This document shows positions 46,690 to 58,458 of a stretch of 64,000 bases of DNA, piece after piece. The position numbers and the translations under genes are program-made. Under the pieces are notes generated by a model, which did no database searches, was not told where the DNA came from, and worked only from the letters and a program-made list of their open reading frames with translations. The stretch lies in NCBI GenBank assembly GCA_009760855.2, contig WPIO01000015.1, positions 5,137,501 through 5,201,500 of the forward strand, written 5' to 3'. Each line of letters opens with the position of its first letter. Position 1 is the first letter of the stretch. This stretch comes from Cristatella mucedo (taxonomy: Eukaryota; Bryozoa; Phylactolaemata; Cristatellidae).

Positions 46690-49600
46690 TCAAAATTGCC
46701 TCAGAGTTTAGTTTACGAATTTCACATCAGGATGCTAATTAAACTTGGTTGACAGAAAACAAGCTTCTGAATTAGCTATTTCAATGTTCAAAGTAGTAGA
46801 TTCACAGAAAAAAATACCCTGACGTCTGGGTTGCACACAAAGAGAATAAGTAACTCCATTTATTTAAAGTTAGCAACCAAGCCGGTAATAGAAGATAAGC
46901 GTTCTCATGAGAGTAGAAGGTCAAATATGTCGAACCGCTAGTGAGCTGCCATGCGATGTCGTGGACACTCATCATTTTTCTGGAAGCCTACCGTCACATC
47001 TAGGCTAGTGGTGATTATCAATACCTGGTAAGAATAAAAGCAGGCGTAAAACCACTGCTGTCTTTCGACAAGCGATCACTCTGCTAGTGTATGATCAGCC
47101 TGCAGATCCTGCCAATGCTTCAGATCTCACATCGTCATATATTGCGGTTCTTCTATCAGCACAGCCATTATTGTCAGCTTCGAGACATTTTCATTTAGAA
47201 AACCCTAACGGATGTTATTTATCCCATATAGAGTCATACCATTTAAATAATCTCAACTTATGTTTGCTTAATTGCAGACAAGTTGACGTCAAATATCAGA
47301 ATAAATAGGCACGGACGGAACGAAAGCTCTAGAGAACCTGAGCATAATTATATTTCCGTTTTTTTATCAAGTAACTAGATGTACAGTGTGGCCATACAAG
47401 CGTTTGTATGTAAATTCTATTAATAATACTACGTCTTAATGCTTCCGCTTGGTAAGTTAGATTTTTCAGGGTCATATTTTAACTTAAGATCGTTCAAATT
47501 TTTAAATTCTCAACTTTAATTGTAACATCAGTGATTAATAAATTGTAATAGGCAAGTCAGTGTTTAAAAAATATGTTCCTTATTGTTGGATATACATTAA
47601 AAACCAGAGCTTTAAGTGCAACAGTAAGTGATTATTGTTGAAGCAGCAACAGCAGGTTGTACTTTTTGCTTGCTCACACAAGCCAATTGCCCTCCAAGCA
47701 TCTTAGAATCACTGCTAAAGACGCCCTACGCCTATCAGTAATGTCCTATTACGATGTCCTATCGTCCTATATACCTCTCAGTAACGTCAGGTAACTAAAT
47801 TTTGTTCTGCATGTAACTCCGTGACCGCACAAAGGCAGTGTGCAGCTACACTTCAGAATAAACGTTGCCTTAGGTATGCATTCGGTAGTCAACAGACTCC
47901 GTCTCATCCAACAAAGAGAAAGTGGGAAGCCTAGCTGAGTCAAGAGAGCAGTTGAGGTAGTTAGTTACATGGAAGTAGCAGCTTAGGAAGCTGAAAAAGA
48001 TACCCAGCAGTGGGCAGTGTGCATCAGATGTCGTTACTTAAGAATCGTTGAGGCGAGTTCCAGTGCCTACGACCCGCTGAGTAAAATCTTCTGTAGCCGA
48101 AGGTTGTTTAGCTAAGTACATTGACAGCGATTGCATTATCATACGTGATCTCACGAAAAGAGGAGGCTTAAACTGGTACAGCCGCTCAGCTAAATCTGAG
48201 GATGCATGCAGCAGCGAACTTTGTGCATCAGCTTATAAAGTTAGCTCCATGTCCGTTGACCATCAACCGGTAGGTATTAGAGCTCTTAGGTCTTAAAATG
48301 CCCAACAACAGCTAGGCAAAAGCTCTAAGTATTTGGGTTTTTGTGGTTTAATAATTCCGGATAACGACACTTCTGGCCAGCCGTTAGTGATATTATTGGT
48401 GAGCTGTAATTGCTCACTGGATCAGGCACCAGCTTTTCTCAACCTCGATCCCGGGGTCGTTGGTTTGACTCCTGGTGTGTGAGATCACTTACACACGCTG
48501 CTAGATGTGCTGATAGCCTTTAGCGCTTTTCAGTTGCTATGCGAAAATATCCTTGTAGATCAGGTGGTTATCTTTAAATGGCAATAAATATAACGGCACA
48601 ATTGTATACCACCCATGAGAATTTGATGTTTTCTTAGGTGCTGTAAATTTGCAGTTACAAAAGCACGATGTAACGGTCAGCACTAAAAAGCACAATGACA
48701 ACAATATTGGCAATACTGGAAGTGACGCCTACAGCGACTTTACTTAAAATCACGTCAGTGGTAGCACACACAGTGATTGCACTCAAAGGACCAGTCACAA
48801 ATCACTATTAAGTGCTGCTATTGTCAAAACACAATGTCGCTTACTAAAAGTGGTAAAACCTCGGGAAGTCATGCATCAGTCGCCTAAGAGTTCCAGACTG
48901 TGAGAAATTACAAAAAAACAGTATGGCCTCCGATATTATTAACGTTCGAATCAGGTACAGCTAAACGATTCATTTTAGAAAACCGACTGAAATGCTATCA
49001 TGCACAAATAGCTTGACGCATTTTGGAATAGTTCTAGCAAAAACAACCGACGTTCGCTAAACGAAAGGCTTTTCTTTGTAGCTTCGTACTGATTCGAAGG
49101 GACTGATTGCTTAGGCTGGTCACTTACTAGCTTCGATTCACAGAAGTTTTGGCTGGATGTGAAATACGCATGGCTAAATGAAAATTTGGTTTAACGGATC
49201 AACTGAGCCCAAAATTTTGCACCTTGACTATGCATTTAAATTCTCGGATTCTGTGCACATGCTGCCGATCTAGTATTCGCCACTGCAACCCCCTGTAATA
49301 ACCGCTAACACTTTCTCCAATGTAATACATAAATTATAAGTTATTGCTCAGCGATTCTCGTACATTTACTTGCAGATACGTTCCGGAATAATTCAGATTT
49401 AAACCGAAGGCGATTGGAAAATTAAATTTTCGTTTCAGAGAAGCCTGTATTGTTGATGAACTGAGGTAGAGGTATATACGAATAGCTCGGGAGGGTGAGG
49501 GATCTCGTCCAGCAAACAGATCGAATCTTTTTACTCGTAGCTAAATTTAATAATAAGATTCTTGTCAGCCAAAAAGCTCGTTCTCATTTCATTAAATAAA

Positions 49601-50105
49601 AGAATGTATTTGCCTCGATATTGTGTAATTATATACTGTTGTGTAACCAGCTCTGTGAGTAACAATTACCTCGTTTCAAATCAGGATATTATTTTTGGCG
49701 ATAAAGTGGCTATTTTTGGAACGCCTCCATTACACCAAACCCTCTTGAATCTAATGCTACTCTAGGCACGCCACCGATAAGCATACTAAAGGTGTGTGAA
49801 GTAAACGTTGACTTTTGGTTCTGGTCATTTCACTAGCCCCGATGACGAATTAAAGCAAAATATTTTTTAAGCTCCTACATTGTAGCTATCGTACTAGCAG
49901 TTTTCGCAAAATTGCAGAGAGATTCAGTACCCAAATCATTTCATAAATTGTATTCGCATCGAAAAACGAGCAGGCAGAGAAAAGTTCTACCATATGTAGT
50001 ACATTTTTTGGTGATTTGCATTTCGTTAGACTGACGTGATCGTATGCTGCACCTCAATACGGCAATACATCTCTTCGAGAGACTCCTTGGTTTTGTATTC
50101 CTCGC
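46690..50105 (-). repeat. Repeat unit U-J, lacking gene and 3' flank
   Basis: Starts directly at the core (46690-47200), joined to the LINE-A relic of U-I. Then the AT-rich block (47200-47640), the CACTGCTAAAGA block, the LINE-A relic (47860-48230) and the distal spacer (48230-50105). The distal part resumes at 55690-55860 after a cluster of three LINE-B copies. U-I and U-J are in tandem. Confidence 0.65.
48405..48485 (+). mobile_element. tRNA-like sequence, possible second SINE family
   Basis: GCTCACTGGATCAGGCACC resembles a tRNA D-arm and A box, and GGTTTGACTCC about 50 nt later resembles a B box. No convincing acceptor stem or full cloverleaf, so not called a tRNA gene. The equivalent place in U-G (about 61240) lacks it, which suggests insertion. 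The 3' limit is unclear and may reach 48560. Confidence 0.35.
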
Positions 50106-51530
50106 CTTGTGACATAGAGAGGCCTAACATTGGATTATGCTCGTTGCAGAACTCTTCCGAAAACCGAAATTCTTGCGAACATCGTATACGGAAACGATAG
50201 AGCCAATACATGTTTAAAGGAATGCTGATTGTTTTTTGACCGTAGCCCGTAAGATATTACGTGCCTATGAATATCTAAGCGCTTTTCGCTTCGGACCGCT
50301 GGGTCTCCCATGTCGGCATCTGCCTTAGCTATGCCGGCTGCTAGTAACCTGCACGTTAGTTATGATCGTCAGGAGCTGTTATCGCTTCAAGATTGTTAAT
50401 CGAATGCATTTCTAAATAGTAATGATGTTGCTAAGATTCATGAACTATGCATTGACAAAAGAAAATCACCCTAGAGACGCAGCAGTGGCCCTAACCACGA
50501 GCTCAGATGCCTCTCGTTAGGCAGGAACTGCCAGCAGAGTACCTGCTCGTTTGATATTCCCAGCATTGTCTCGAAACACTCAGCACGCCCCACCCCACAT
50601 TCGTCACTGTAAGTCTCTCTAACTTAGTGGCAATCAGGTCTGTTGTCTGTTGTCAAAATCGAAGTGTCATATTCCGAAGCGACCTCTCGTCAGACGACCA
50701 CATCAGTTCCACAGTCAAATCTACCTATTTTCACCTTCATAACATCGTTGAAATTAGGGCTTGTTTAGATAAGGTCAGCACGTCCAAGTTGGTCCATGCA
50801 TTCGTGACATCCCGTCTCGACTTCTGCAACTCACTGGTTACTGGCCCACCAGCACGTGCGATCAGGCGATTGCAGCTAGTGCAAAACTCTGCGGCTAGGC
50901 TCGTCTGTCGTGATCGTCGCAGTTGCCACATTACTCCACTTCTCGCCGACCTGCACTGGCTACCAGTGAGGCAACGGATTGACTTCAAAGTTTTATCGCT
51001 CACTGTTAGGTCACTTCATTCTATGGCTCCAGCCTATCTTTCAGATATACTACCCCATCAGGCCAAGCATCGTACCACCAGCTTTTCGGAATCTAACAGT
51101 CTACAAATACCTCGTACAAACCTTAAATCCTTTGGAGACCGGGCAATTCGCTCGTATGCTCCCAAAGCCAGGAACACCCTCGCGACCGGCGTCAGAACAT
51201 CCCATGACCTTACCACATTTCAAAGAAACTTAAGAACACTCCTATTTAGGAGAGCATTTAGTGGGTCCCTGTAATTCGTCCTTCATGTACTTACGCCTGC
51301 TCACACTGTGCATGCTGCCTCTAACCACATTTGCATGCTCACCCTGTGCTTGTCAACCCTAACTATATTACATGTTTCGTTTGTTTTTCAAGCACAATTT
51401 TACTAACTGTTCAATTGCATTTCATTTTGCAGCAAATGTAAAGCGCCTAGAAAGAGATTACGTTCTCCGAGAGCGCTTTATCAAGTGCACTATTAATATT
51501 GTTTTTGTTGTAACTCCATCGGCCAGAATA
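50105..51530 (+). mobile_element. LINE-B copy with 5' end joined to 3' third
   Basis: 50105-50635 matches the 5' leader of LINE-B (37795-37290 reversed). At about 50640 the sequence jumps to the C-terminal region, deleting most of the endonuclease and all of the RT. The C-terminal frame 50627-51274 is open (RLDFCNSLVTGPPARAIRR, LLADLHWLPVRQRIDFKV, SDILPHQAKHRTTSFSES). 3' UTR and ATTAATATTG tail end at 51530. First of three head-to-tail copies. Confidence 0.75.
50627..51274 (+). pseudogene. LINE-B C-terminal ORF in the deletion copy
   Basis: 215 codons, mostly the well-preserved after-RT region with LQLVQNSAARLVCRDRRS and FQRNLRTLLFRRAFSGSL. The first about 15 codons come from the leader side of the deletion junction. 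Long and open because this copy is young or recently converted. No catalytic domain. Confidence 0.7.
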
Positions 51531-51534
51531 AACA

Positions 51535-52545
51535 CTTGCCATTGCCATCCCTGCAAAATGTGCAATTCAATTCCGTCTGCAAAAAATCGATCCTTCCTCG
51601 TTATGGGTGATTTCAACGTTCACTTTGATAACTTATCTGAAGCTTTCAGCACCGAATATCGGGCATTGACTGACTCATTGTCTCTTGCCTCTCATGTGCA
51701 TGGCCCTACCCACATCAAGGGTCACAAACTCGACCAGACTTTCTCATAAAACTGCACTTTGTCATCACCAAGTATTACCGAATCCTGCTTATCTGACCAC
51801 ATGCAGATCTCATTCAATCTACAGTGTTTGCCCATATCCTCCTCTAAAATAACCTGTGAATCAGCAAAACTCAAGACCCTTGACATCGATGCTGTCCGTG
51901 GGAGAATATCTGATGGCCTCTGCTGCACAGTCCTTCCTCCGATCTGTCATCATTGGTAGATAGCTACAACACGACACTAGCTGACACGCTCGACGAGTTT
52001 GCACCTCTGGCAAAGCTCACTGTGTGCCCCCGCCCAGACGGCCTATGGTTTGCTACAGATATTAAACTAGCCAGGTCTAATAAACGAAAGCTTGAAAAAG
52101 CATACAAAAGATCCAGACCAACTGTCCATCGACAGGCATATGAAGGCTACTGTAAGTCGTACCAATCGATCATAGCAAAGGCCAAGTCAAGCTCCTATAG
52201 AAGCATTGCTGAATTACAGATGCACAATCCAAAACTGTTAATGTCGACAATAAACCATCTCCTCAACCGTTCCCAGGTAAAAAACACACCTATTTAGGAC
52301 AGCATTTAGTGGGTCCTTGTGATTCGTCCTCGATGTGCTTATGCGTGCTGACACTGTGCATGCTGCCACTAACCACATTTGCATGCCGACCCTGTGCATG
52401 TCACCCCTTACCATGCTATTCATCTCGTTCATTTTTCAAGCATGATTTTACTTACCATTCAATTGCATTTCCCTTTGCAACAAATGTGAAGCGCCTAGAA
52501 AAAGATTAAGTCCTCTGAGGGCCCTTTATCAAGTCATTAATATTG
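51535..52545 (+). mobile_element. LINE-B copy with RT and C-terminal region deleted
   Basis: Begins within the endonuclease domain with FLVMGDFNVHFDNLSEAF (51595-51650; catalytic GDFN intact), then KLDQTFS, RLSDHMQISFNLQ-equivalent and the linker to LLNRSQ (52270). It jumps to the last codons before the 3' UTR (52275), then UTR and an ATTAATATTG tail. Second in the head-to-tail series. Confidence 0.75.
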
Positions 52546-53554
52546 TTATTAATATTATATTAAGCCTGTTGTAATAAGCGAAGTCATTTCTGAAAATGGT
52601 ATGGACCTGCTCTCCCTGAATGAAAATTGGCTAGAATTGATAAACTGCCCGACAATACAAGAAGTTAACCCATCAGGTTTGTCGTTCTCACACACCCCTA
52701 GATATATCTAAACGGTAAGTAGAGTTGCTACGATCGTACACTTAAAAATCAACTTCAACCCTTTTGCAGTACCATCGAAGCAGTCTTTTGAATTTATTTC
52801 CTTTGTCTCATCCGAAAACAATCTTCTGATAGTGGAAGTTGTCTATCGCCCACCAGGTACCAATTCCTATTTTATCTCAGATTTCTACGATCTCATTTCC
52901 ATTCTGTGTGCAATAACTTTATCCTTCTTCTCGGTGGGTGATTTCAACGTTCACTTTGATAACTTATCTGATGCTTTCAGCAACCAATTTAGTGGGTTGA
53001 CTGAGTCATTGTCTTTTGTGGCTCTTGAGCAGGGCACTACTCCCATCAGGGGTCAAACACTCGACCAGATTTTCTCATACAACTGCACTTTGTCATCATC
53101 AATTATAAAAAAAAATCCTGCTTATCTGATCACATGCAGATCTCATTCAATCTACAGTTTGCGTCCACCTCCTTCTCTAAAATAACCTGTACATCACGAA
53201 ATCTTAAGACCGTTTACATTGATGCTGTCCATGCAAAAATATCTGCTTCACTTCCTCTGCTCAGTCCTCGTTCAGATCGGTCATCATTGGTAGATAGCAA
53301 CCACCCGACATAAGCTGACACGCTCGACGGGTTCGCACCTCTGACAAAGCGCACTGTGAGCCCCCGCCCAAAGGGCCCATGGTTTACCACAGACATTAAA
53401 CTAGCCAGGTGTACTAAGCCACAGCTTGAAAAAAGAATACAAAAGATCTGGACTGACTGTCCATGGACGGGCATATTAGGACTACTGTAGGTCGTACCAA
53501 TTGATCCTAGCATAGGCCAAATCTAGGTTCTACAGAAACATTGTTGAATCACAG

Positions 53555-54151
53555 ATGCACAATCCCAAAATGCTGATGTCAACGATCAACCATCTCGAGA
53601 ATCGCTCCCAGAATAGCTCCTTACCTGATGATCTGTGTGATAATCTAGCCGATCGCTTCTCTCGATTCTTTGTGCAGAAGATAAACAAAATCAGGGAATC
53701 CAACCCTGCGATGACAACATCCCCACTAAAATGCTGTTCCCTGATTTCTGGCTGCATCTCAATATCCACATTTAGGAAGGTCACCAGCGATCTAGTCCCA
53801 CAGTTCGTATCTGAATTTAAGAAGACAGAAAGTCCTCTGGACCCTATTACCCCTGTCCTGCTCCTACGTCGCATTGATCTGCTGCTTCCATGCATAACTA
53901 ACACTACTAATATGTCATTAGCCTTCAATCATGTCGCTGCACCTTTCAAAAGAGCTGTAGTCAGGCCACTTCTAAAGGAATCGACACTAGACAAAGAGAA
54001 CTTGAGCAACTACCACCTAGTCTCCCTTCTACCATTCCTATCAAAGACACTGAAACCGGTTGTGGTGGACAAGCTGAACTCATTTATCGCAACCTCACAC
54101 GTTGCTAATAAGTTCCTGTCCTGCTTTAGAGCTACTCACTCCACAGAGTAA
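53555..54151 (+). pseudogene. LINE-B RT N-terminal segment, third copy
   Basis: 198 open codons from MHNPKMLMSTINHLENRSQ through the fingers region to FLSCFRATHSTE, followed by a stop. The downstream palm continues with frame changes at 54160-54500. Confidence 0.7.
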
Positions 54152-55522
54152 GCATTGCTGAGCTTGAACAACGACCTATTTAGGATTGCAGACATTGGTA
54201 GAGTCTCTTCCTATTTAGCTCGATCATTCTGCCGCTTTTGATACCATTGATCACAGAGTTCTTCTATAGGGCCTCTCATCTCGCCTGGGCATCGGTGGCA
54301 CAGCTATGCCATGGATCAGGTCCTATCACAGTGGGAGACTCCATAGTATTAAGTGAACGGACAAAGATCATCTGAGGTACCTCTGAAATATGGAGAACCT
54401 CAGGGCTCCATGCTAGGTCCGGTTCTTTTCATGGTTTATACTCTCCCTCTTGCTGATGTTGTTGCCAAGCACAATCTAGGCTTACACTTTTATTGGGGAC
54501 GGCACTCAGTGGTACTTTGCTTTGATCCCTCCGAGCCTTCGAGCACCTCAAATTCTCTCGAATCACTTGCTGCAAGTATTGATGACATTCACCCATGGAT
54601 GGCAGCACATTATCTAAAGCTAAATGATGAAAAAAAATTTACTCGTTGTGGGCACACCCAGTGTGATTCGCAAATTGGAAAGGCTGAAGCTCAAAATTGG
54701 CTTTACCAGTATATCTCCTGTCGAATCAGCACGAAATATAGGTGTCTTGTTCCAAAGCGACCTCTCGTCAGACGACCATTTAAGGTCCACAGTCAAATCC
54801 GCCAATTTACAGCTTCATAACAATGCTAAAATTCGGGCTTGTTTCGATAAGGATACTACATCTAAGTCTGTCCATGCATTTGCGACTTCTGGTCTCGACT
54901 TTTGCAACTCACTGCTTACTAGCCTACCTGCATGTGGGATCAGGCGATTGCACCAGGTGCAAAACTTAGCAGATAGGCTCGTCTGTCTTAAGCTTCGCAG
55001 TTGCCACGTTACTCTCTTTCTCGTCGACCTGAAGCGGCTACTAGTCAAGCATCGCATTGACTTGAAGGTTTTGTCACTCACTTGTAGGTCACTTTATTCT
55101 GTGGATCCAGCCTATCTCTCAGTAAACTCCTCCACCAGGTATCATCGTACTACCCGCTTTTCCGAATTCAACAGTCTGCTAATACCCTGAACAAACCTCA
55201 AATCCTTTGAAGTCCGTACTAATATTTCGTATGCTCCAAAAGCCTGGAACTCCCTCCCGACTTGCGTCAGAACATCTCCTGACCTCACCGCATAAAAAAG
55301 AATTTAAGAAAATACCTATTTATGACAGTATTTAGTCGTTCCCTGTGAATCATCCTCGATGTGGTTATGCATGCTGAGACCGTGCCGGCTGCCATTAACC
55401 ACATTTGCATGCTGACCCTTTGCATGTCACCCATAGCCATGTTATTCATTATTTTTGTTTATCAAGCATGATTGTACACACCATTCAATGGTATTTCCCT
55501 GTGCAGCAAAATTAAAGCACCT

Positions 55523-55531
55523 AGAGAGAGA

Positions 55532-55617
<86 letters not shown>
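55523..55617. repeat. (GA)n microsatellite inside a LINE-B tail
   Basis: About 47 AG units with one AC interruption near 55543. It sits exactly where other copies read CCTAGAAAGAGATTA, so it probably grew from the GAAAGAGA of the element. Confidence 0.95.
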
Positions 55618-55620
<3 letters not shown>

Positions 55621-55689
55621 AGTTCTCTGAGGGCGCTTTATCAATTGCATAGATTGTATTATTATTACAATCATTATTATTATTCGCGT

Positions 55690-55860
55690 CCTCCGCTATG
55701 CATGAATCTGTTTACAATATCTTAAAAAAACAGGGAAATTGACTCATGTGAGTAACTGATTTCATCGCCCTTCTAAACGAAGAAGGACCTCATTTTTCCA
55801 TAAATTTTTTTACTAGTCTAACTGCATTCGTCTTAACATTTCACCAGGTTAGAAATTACA
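55690..55860 (-). repeat. Continuation of U-J distal spacer
   Basis: Matches 63850-64000, which follows directly on sequence equivalent to 49990-50105. The LINE-B cluster therefore sits as an insertion between them. Confidence 0.6.
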
Positions 55861-56531
55861 CTCCTCTTTACAACGGTTTTGATTCGTAGTCAGTTTGATG
55901 ATGATCGCAATGGCCGATCTCTAACTGCCTCAAAGAGTACTGCATTAAGGCACCATACCTTAACCACGCCACTCGTTTGCACACTTTTCTACGGCAAATC
56001 TTTCCTTTCAAATACATTTATTTTCAAAGAACGTGGAAAAACCGAATTAAAACTCAATGAGTGATTTCATAACTTTAAGTTCGGCAAGGATGTGGAATTC
56101 CCCGGGTATGTTCCTTAAGACGCCTGCACTGCAATTATCGAAATCATGTACAGGGCCAAACACCGAATCGGGAAGAGGTGTGAGTTTGACAGTCTCCCTA
56201 AAAGCTTCTTACTAAGTCCAAAATATCCAGCAAAGACACTTTTGGAAAGAAAGCATTGTTGATTAATATTGAGACAATTCCGGAAACCCACTCTAGATCT
56301 CAATATTTAGGATGTTGATTCATCGATGAAATCAGAGTGGTGTGAGAATTGTATTTCAATAGTCGTCATAGATCCTCTAATATAGGGGAGTGAGACATAG
56401 CAATGCCTTCCCTCATTTCATCAGCCGACTAGTAATAAAACTTGTATTACAATCTGAAAGTAAACAGCATACAAATGTACGGTATCAGCAAATTATTTCA
56501 AACTGAAAACTGTCAGACCAAAGTAAAACAG

Positions 56532-56834
56532 TTATTTCATTTTTTGTAACTCTAAATTATTAATGGGCGCAATGTCATACCAGTTTCGAATGGCGAATTT
56601 GTGAAGATCAAAACTGTTAAATAAAGAGTGGCATCGTCTACAAGCAATACAAAAGCGCCTCACATGGTGTGAACATTTTCTAAATCTCAGCCGTACGACT
56701 ACTTTAGGCAAACATTCCTTCACTAAGCAATTTCCAGCCACTAAAACAAAAAGTCCCAGCAATACATACACGCTCAAAACTATAGAAATCCCAGCTTTTG
56801 GATAGCATTTCTCAAGAGCTTCAGACCTACCCAC
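56532..56834 (-). pseudogene. Possible receptor-like membrane-segment relic
   Basis: A 100-codon frame with one strong hydrophobic run (ISIVLSVYVLLGLFVLVAG) followed by NCLVKECL, recalling the GN..V motif of helix 1 in rhodopsin-type receptors. In another frame slightly further on, MFTPCEALLYCL recalls the loop and start of helix 2, which would imply a frameshift. No further helices could be followed to 56.1 kb. It may equally be chance or a single-pass protein. 55860-57170 is otherwise unassigned. Confidence 0.2.
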
Positions 56835-57949
56835 TGTACGTTTTCTGATATGTCATTAGTAAACTGCTACTCTCACGAACTGGGAAATGCCATGCTTAAC
56901 TACCAGTATTATAAGGATATACTTTTATTTTATATATTCCACCGAGAGTATTCTAGTAAGTGATTGTTTTCCCATAACTTAATTTTTAAAATCTTAAAAA
57001 CGCATTTTTTTCAATTGCATCAAATTCCTTGCAGGAAAGAAAATCTTGCTCCTGTTTAAGCTGCAACTGGGCTGGAGGTTGATGGGAACCTACAGTAAGT
57101 CAGGATTACTAAGGCATTTTAGTAGCTCGACTTTGTCTCCGATACTTATGCTGTAATCTTCATTAGACAAGGCGGGTAATACTTATGATACACCATTTTT
57201 TGTTTCATTTCGCTTTTCCATAACTTGCTAACTTAATTTCAAAGTAGTAATCATGGCTCAAAATGATACCTGATCGGTTTACCGGTGCCAACCATTGTCA
57301 CATCACTTGGGGCTCTATGTCAGCTGGAAAGATATACTGAATAAGCATCGTCTCAAGTTTTCACCACATTTATTTGAGAATTATGTTGTTTTTAGGTGCA
57401 TGATGGAAAAGTTGTCCAATAATTACTGAAAACAGCAACTTGGTATTATTTACTACGACTGAATATGCGATGAATCTGTGTCGGGAGTACACCATGAGAA
57501 TATGCATCTACATTACATGCTACCATAATCTAAAAATCAGTGACACCCGAAATCTCAACTTTCGCCTATATTAGGTTAACGCAAAATAATAAGAACCACA
57601 TTTTTGCAGTCTTTAATGTATGAGTTAGTTATATTTTTTGTACATCGGCAAAACGACACGTAGAAAAAATCACTAACCAACCAGTCATCAGCTTATACAT
57701 TACGCATACACGATGAACTTTTTTCTCTTTTAGCATGCATTTCCTGTCTGTTATTTGAAAAAAATTCCTTCACTTTAAGGACAGCACCAAACTGCTTCTA
57801 ACTAACCAATATCCATCTGGATATTTCGGATGCATTCTTACATCAAATCGAAGTACATCCCAGATTTCCGAGCATCTCTGAAAAGCTCAGGGCTTTATTG
57901 AAGACACTAGCAGATGCTGGCATGCATAAAGCCATCACACATCATTGAA

Positions 57950-58458
57950 CCTCAGATTTTAACCATATGCTGCAGGATTTGCAAGATTAAATGCTATGTT
58001 ATCAAAAACGTGATCGGCTGCACCAAACAATCGTGCTGCTCCTTTCAATACTGCTGCACCGCCTCGTATAGCTGCACCAATCAGTGGTGCTGCTACTTAA
58101 CAGATGGCACCAAGCGAGTATCTTTGGACTCTTGGTACTCTGAAAAAGTTAGGTGTCGTTTATTCCTACTCAAAGCGAGCTGTGAACAAAAATGAATGGA
58201 GTAAATTGTGATTGCAAAAGATTGACTTGAATAGGCTTGAGAGATTTTTTCAAGAGCTTCACTACTAACCTGGACATCCTGTTTTTATTCCTGCGAAGAT
58301 ATTATCCAAAGTTTATTATTAATACATGGTCGAAAACAAGCTTTTTCAAAAACCGTGCTGAAGTATCTAAAAAACATTTTGAGACTCACCTGACTTATTT
58401 GAGCTGCAAAAGCTCTCAACAGAAATTACACGAACACTGCTGCAACTACTAGCTTCAT
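57950..58458 (-). pseudogene. Secreted Ala/Gly-rich peptide gene, copy G (multiple stops)
   Basis: Exons 58458-58390, 58290-58227 and 58179 to about 57950. Exon 1 has TAA at codon 11, exon 2 has TAA as its second codon, and exon 3 has TAG four codons in. Intron 1 is 99 nt (GTGAGT to TTCGCAG) and intron 2 is 47 nt (GTCAAT to TTCACAG). All GT and AG dinucleotides are kept although the coding frame is lost. The C-terminal Gly/Ala-rich segment (PLIGAAIRGGAAVLKGAA) is still recognisable. Confidence 0.75.

Larger units (their letters stand above)
52555..55690 (+). mobile_element. LINE-B, long copy with all domains in pieces
   Basis: Endonuclease (52560-53290; VVYRPPGTNSYF, SVGDFNVHFDN, TLDQIFSYNC), linker, RT (53555-54500; TPVLLLRRIDLLLPCITNT, FKRAVVRPLLKESTL, GEPQGSMLGPVLFMVYTLPL), C-terminus (54624-55310), 3' UTR and (ATT)n tail. 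The catalytic YADD is destroyed by a 1-nt gain near 54492, giving FYWGRHS. The tail holds a long (GA)n tract. Third in the series. Confidence 0.8.
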
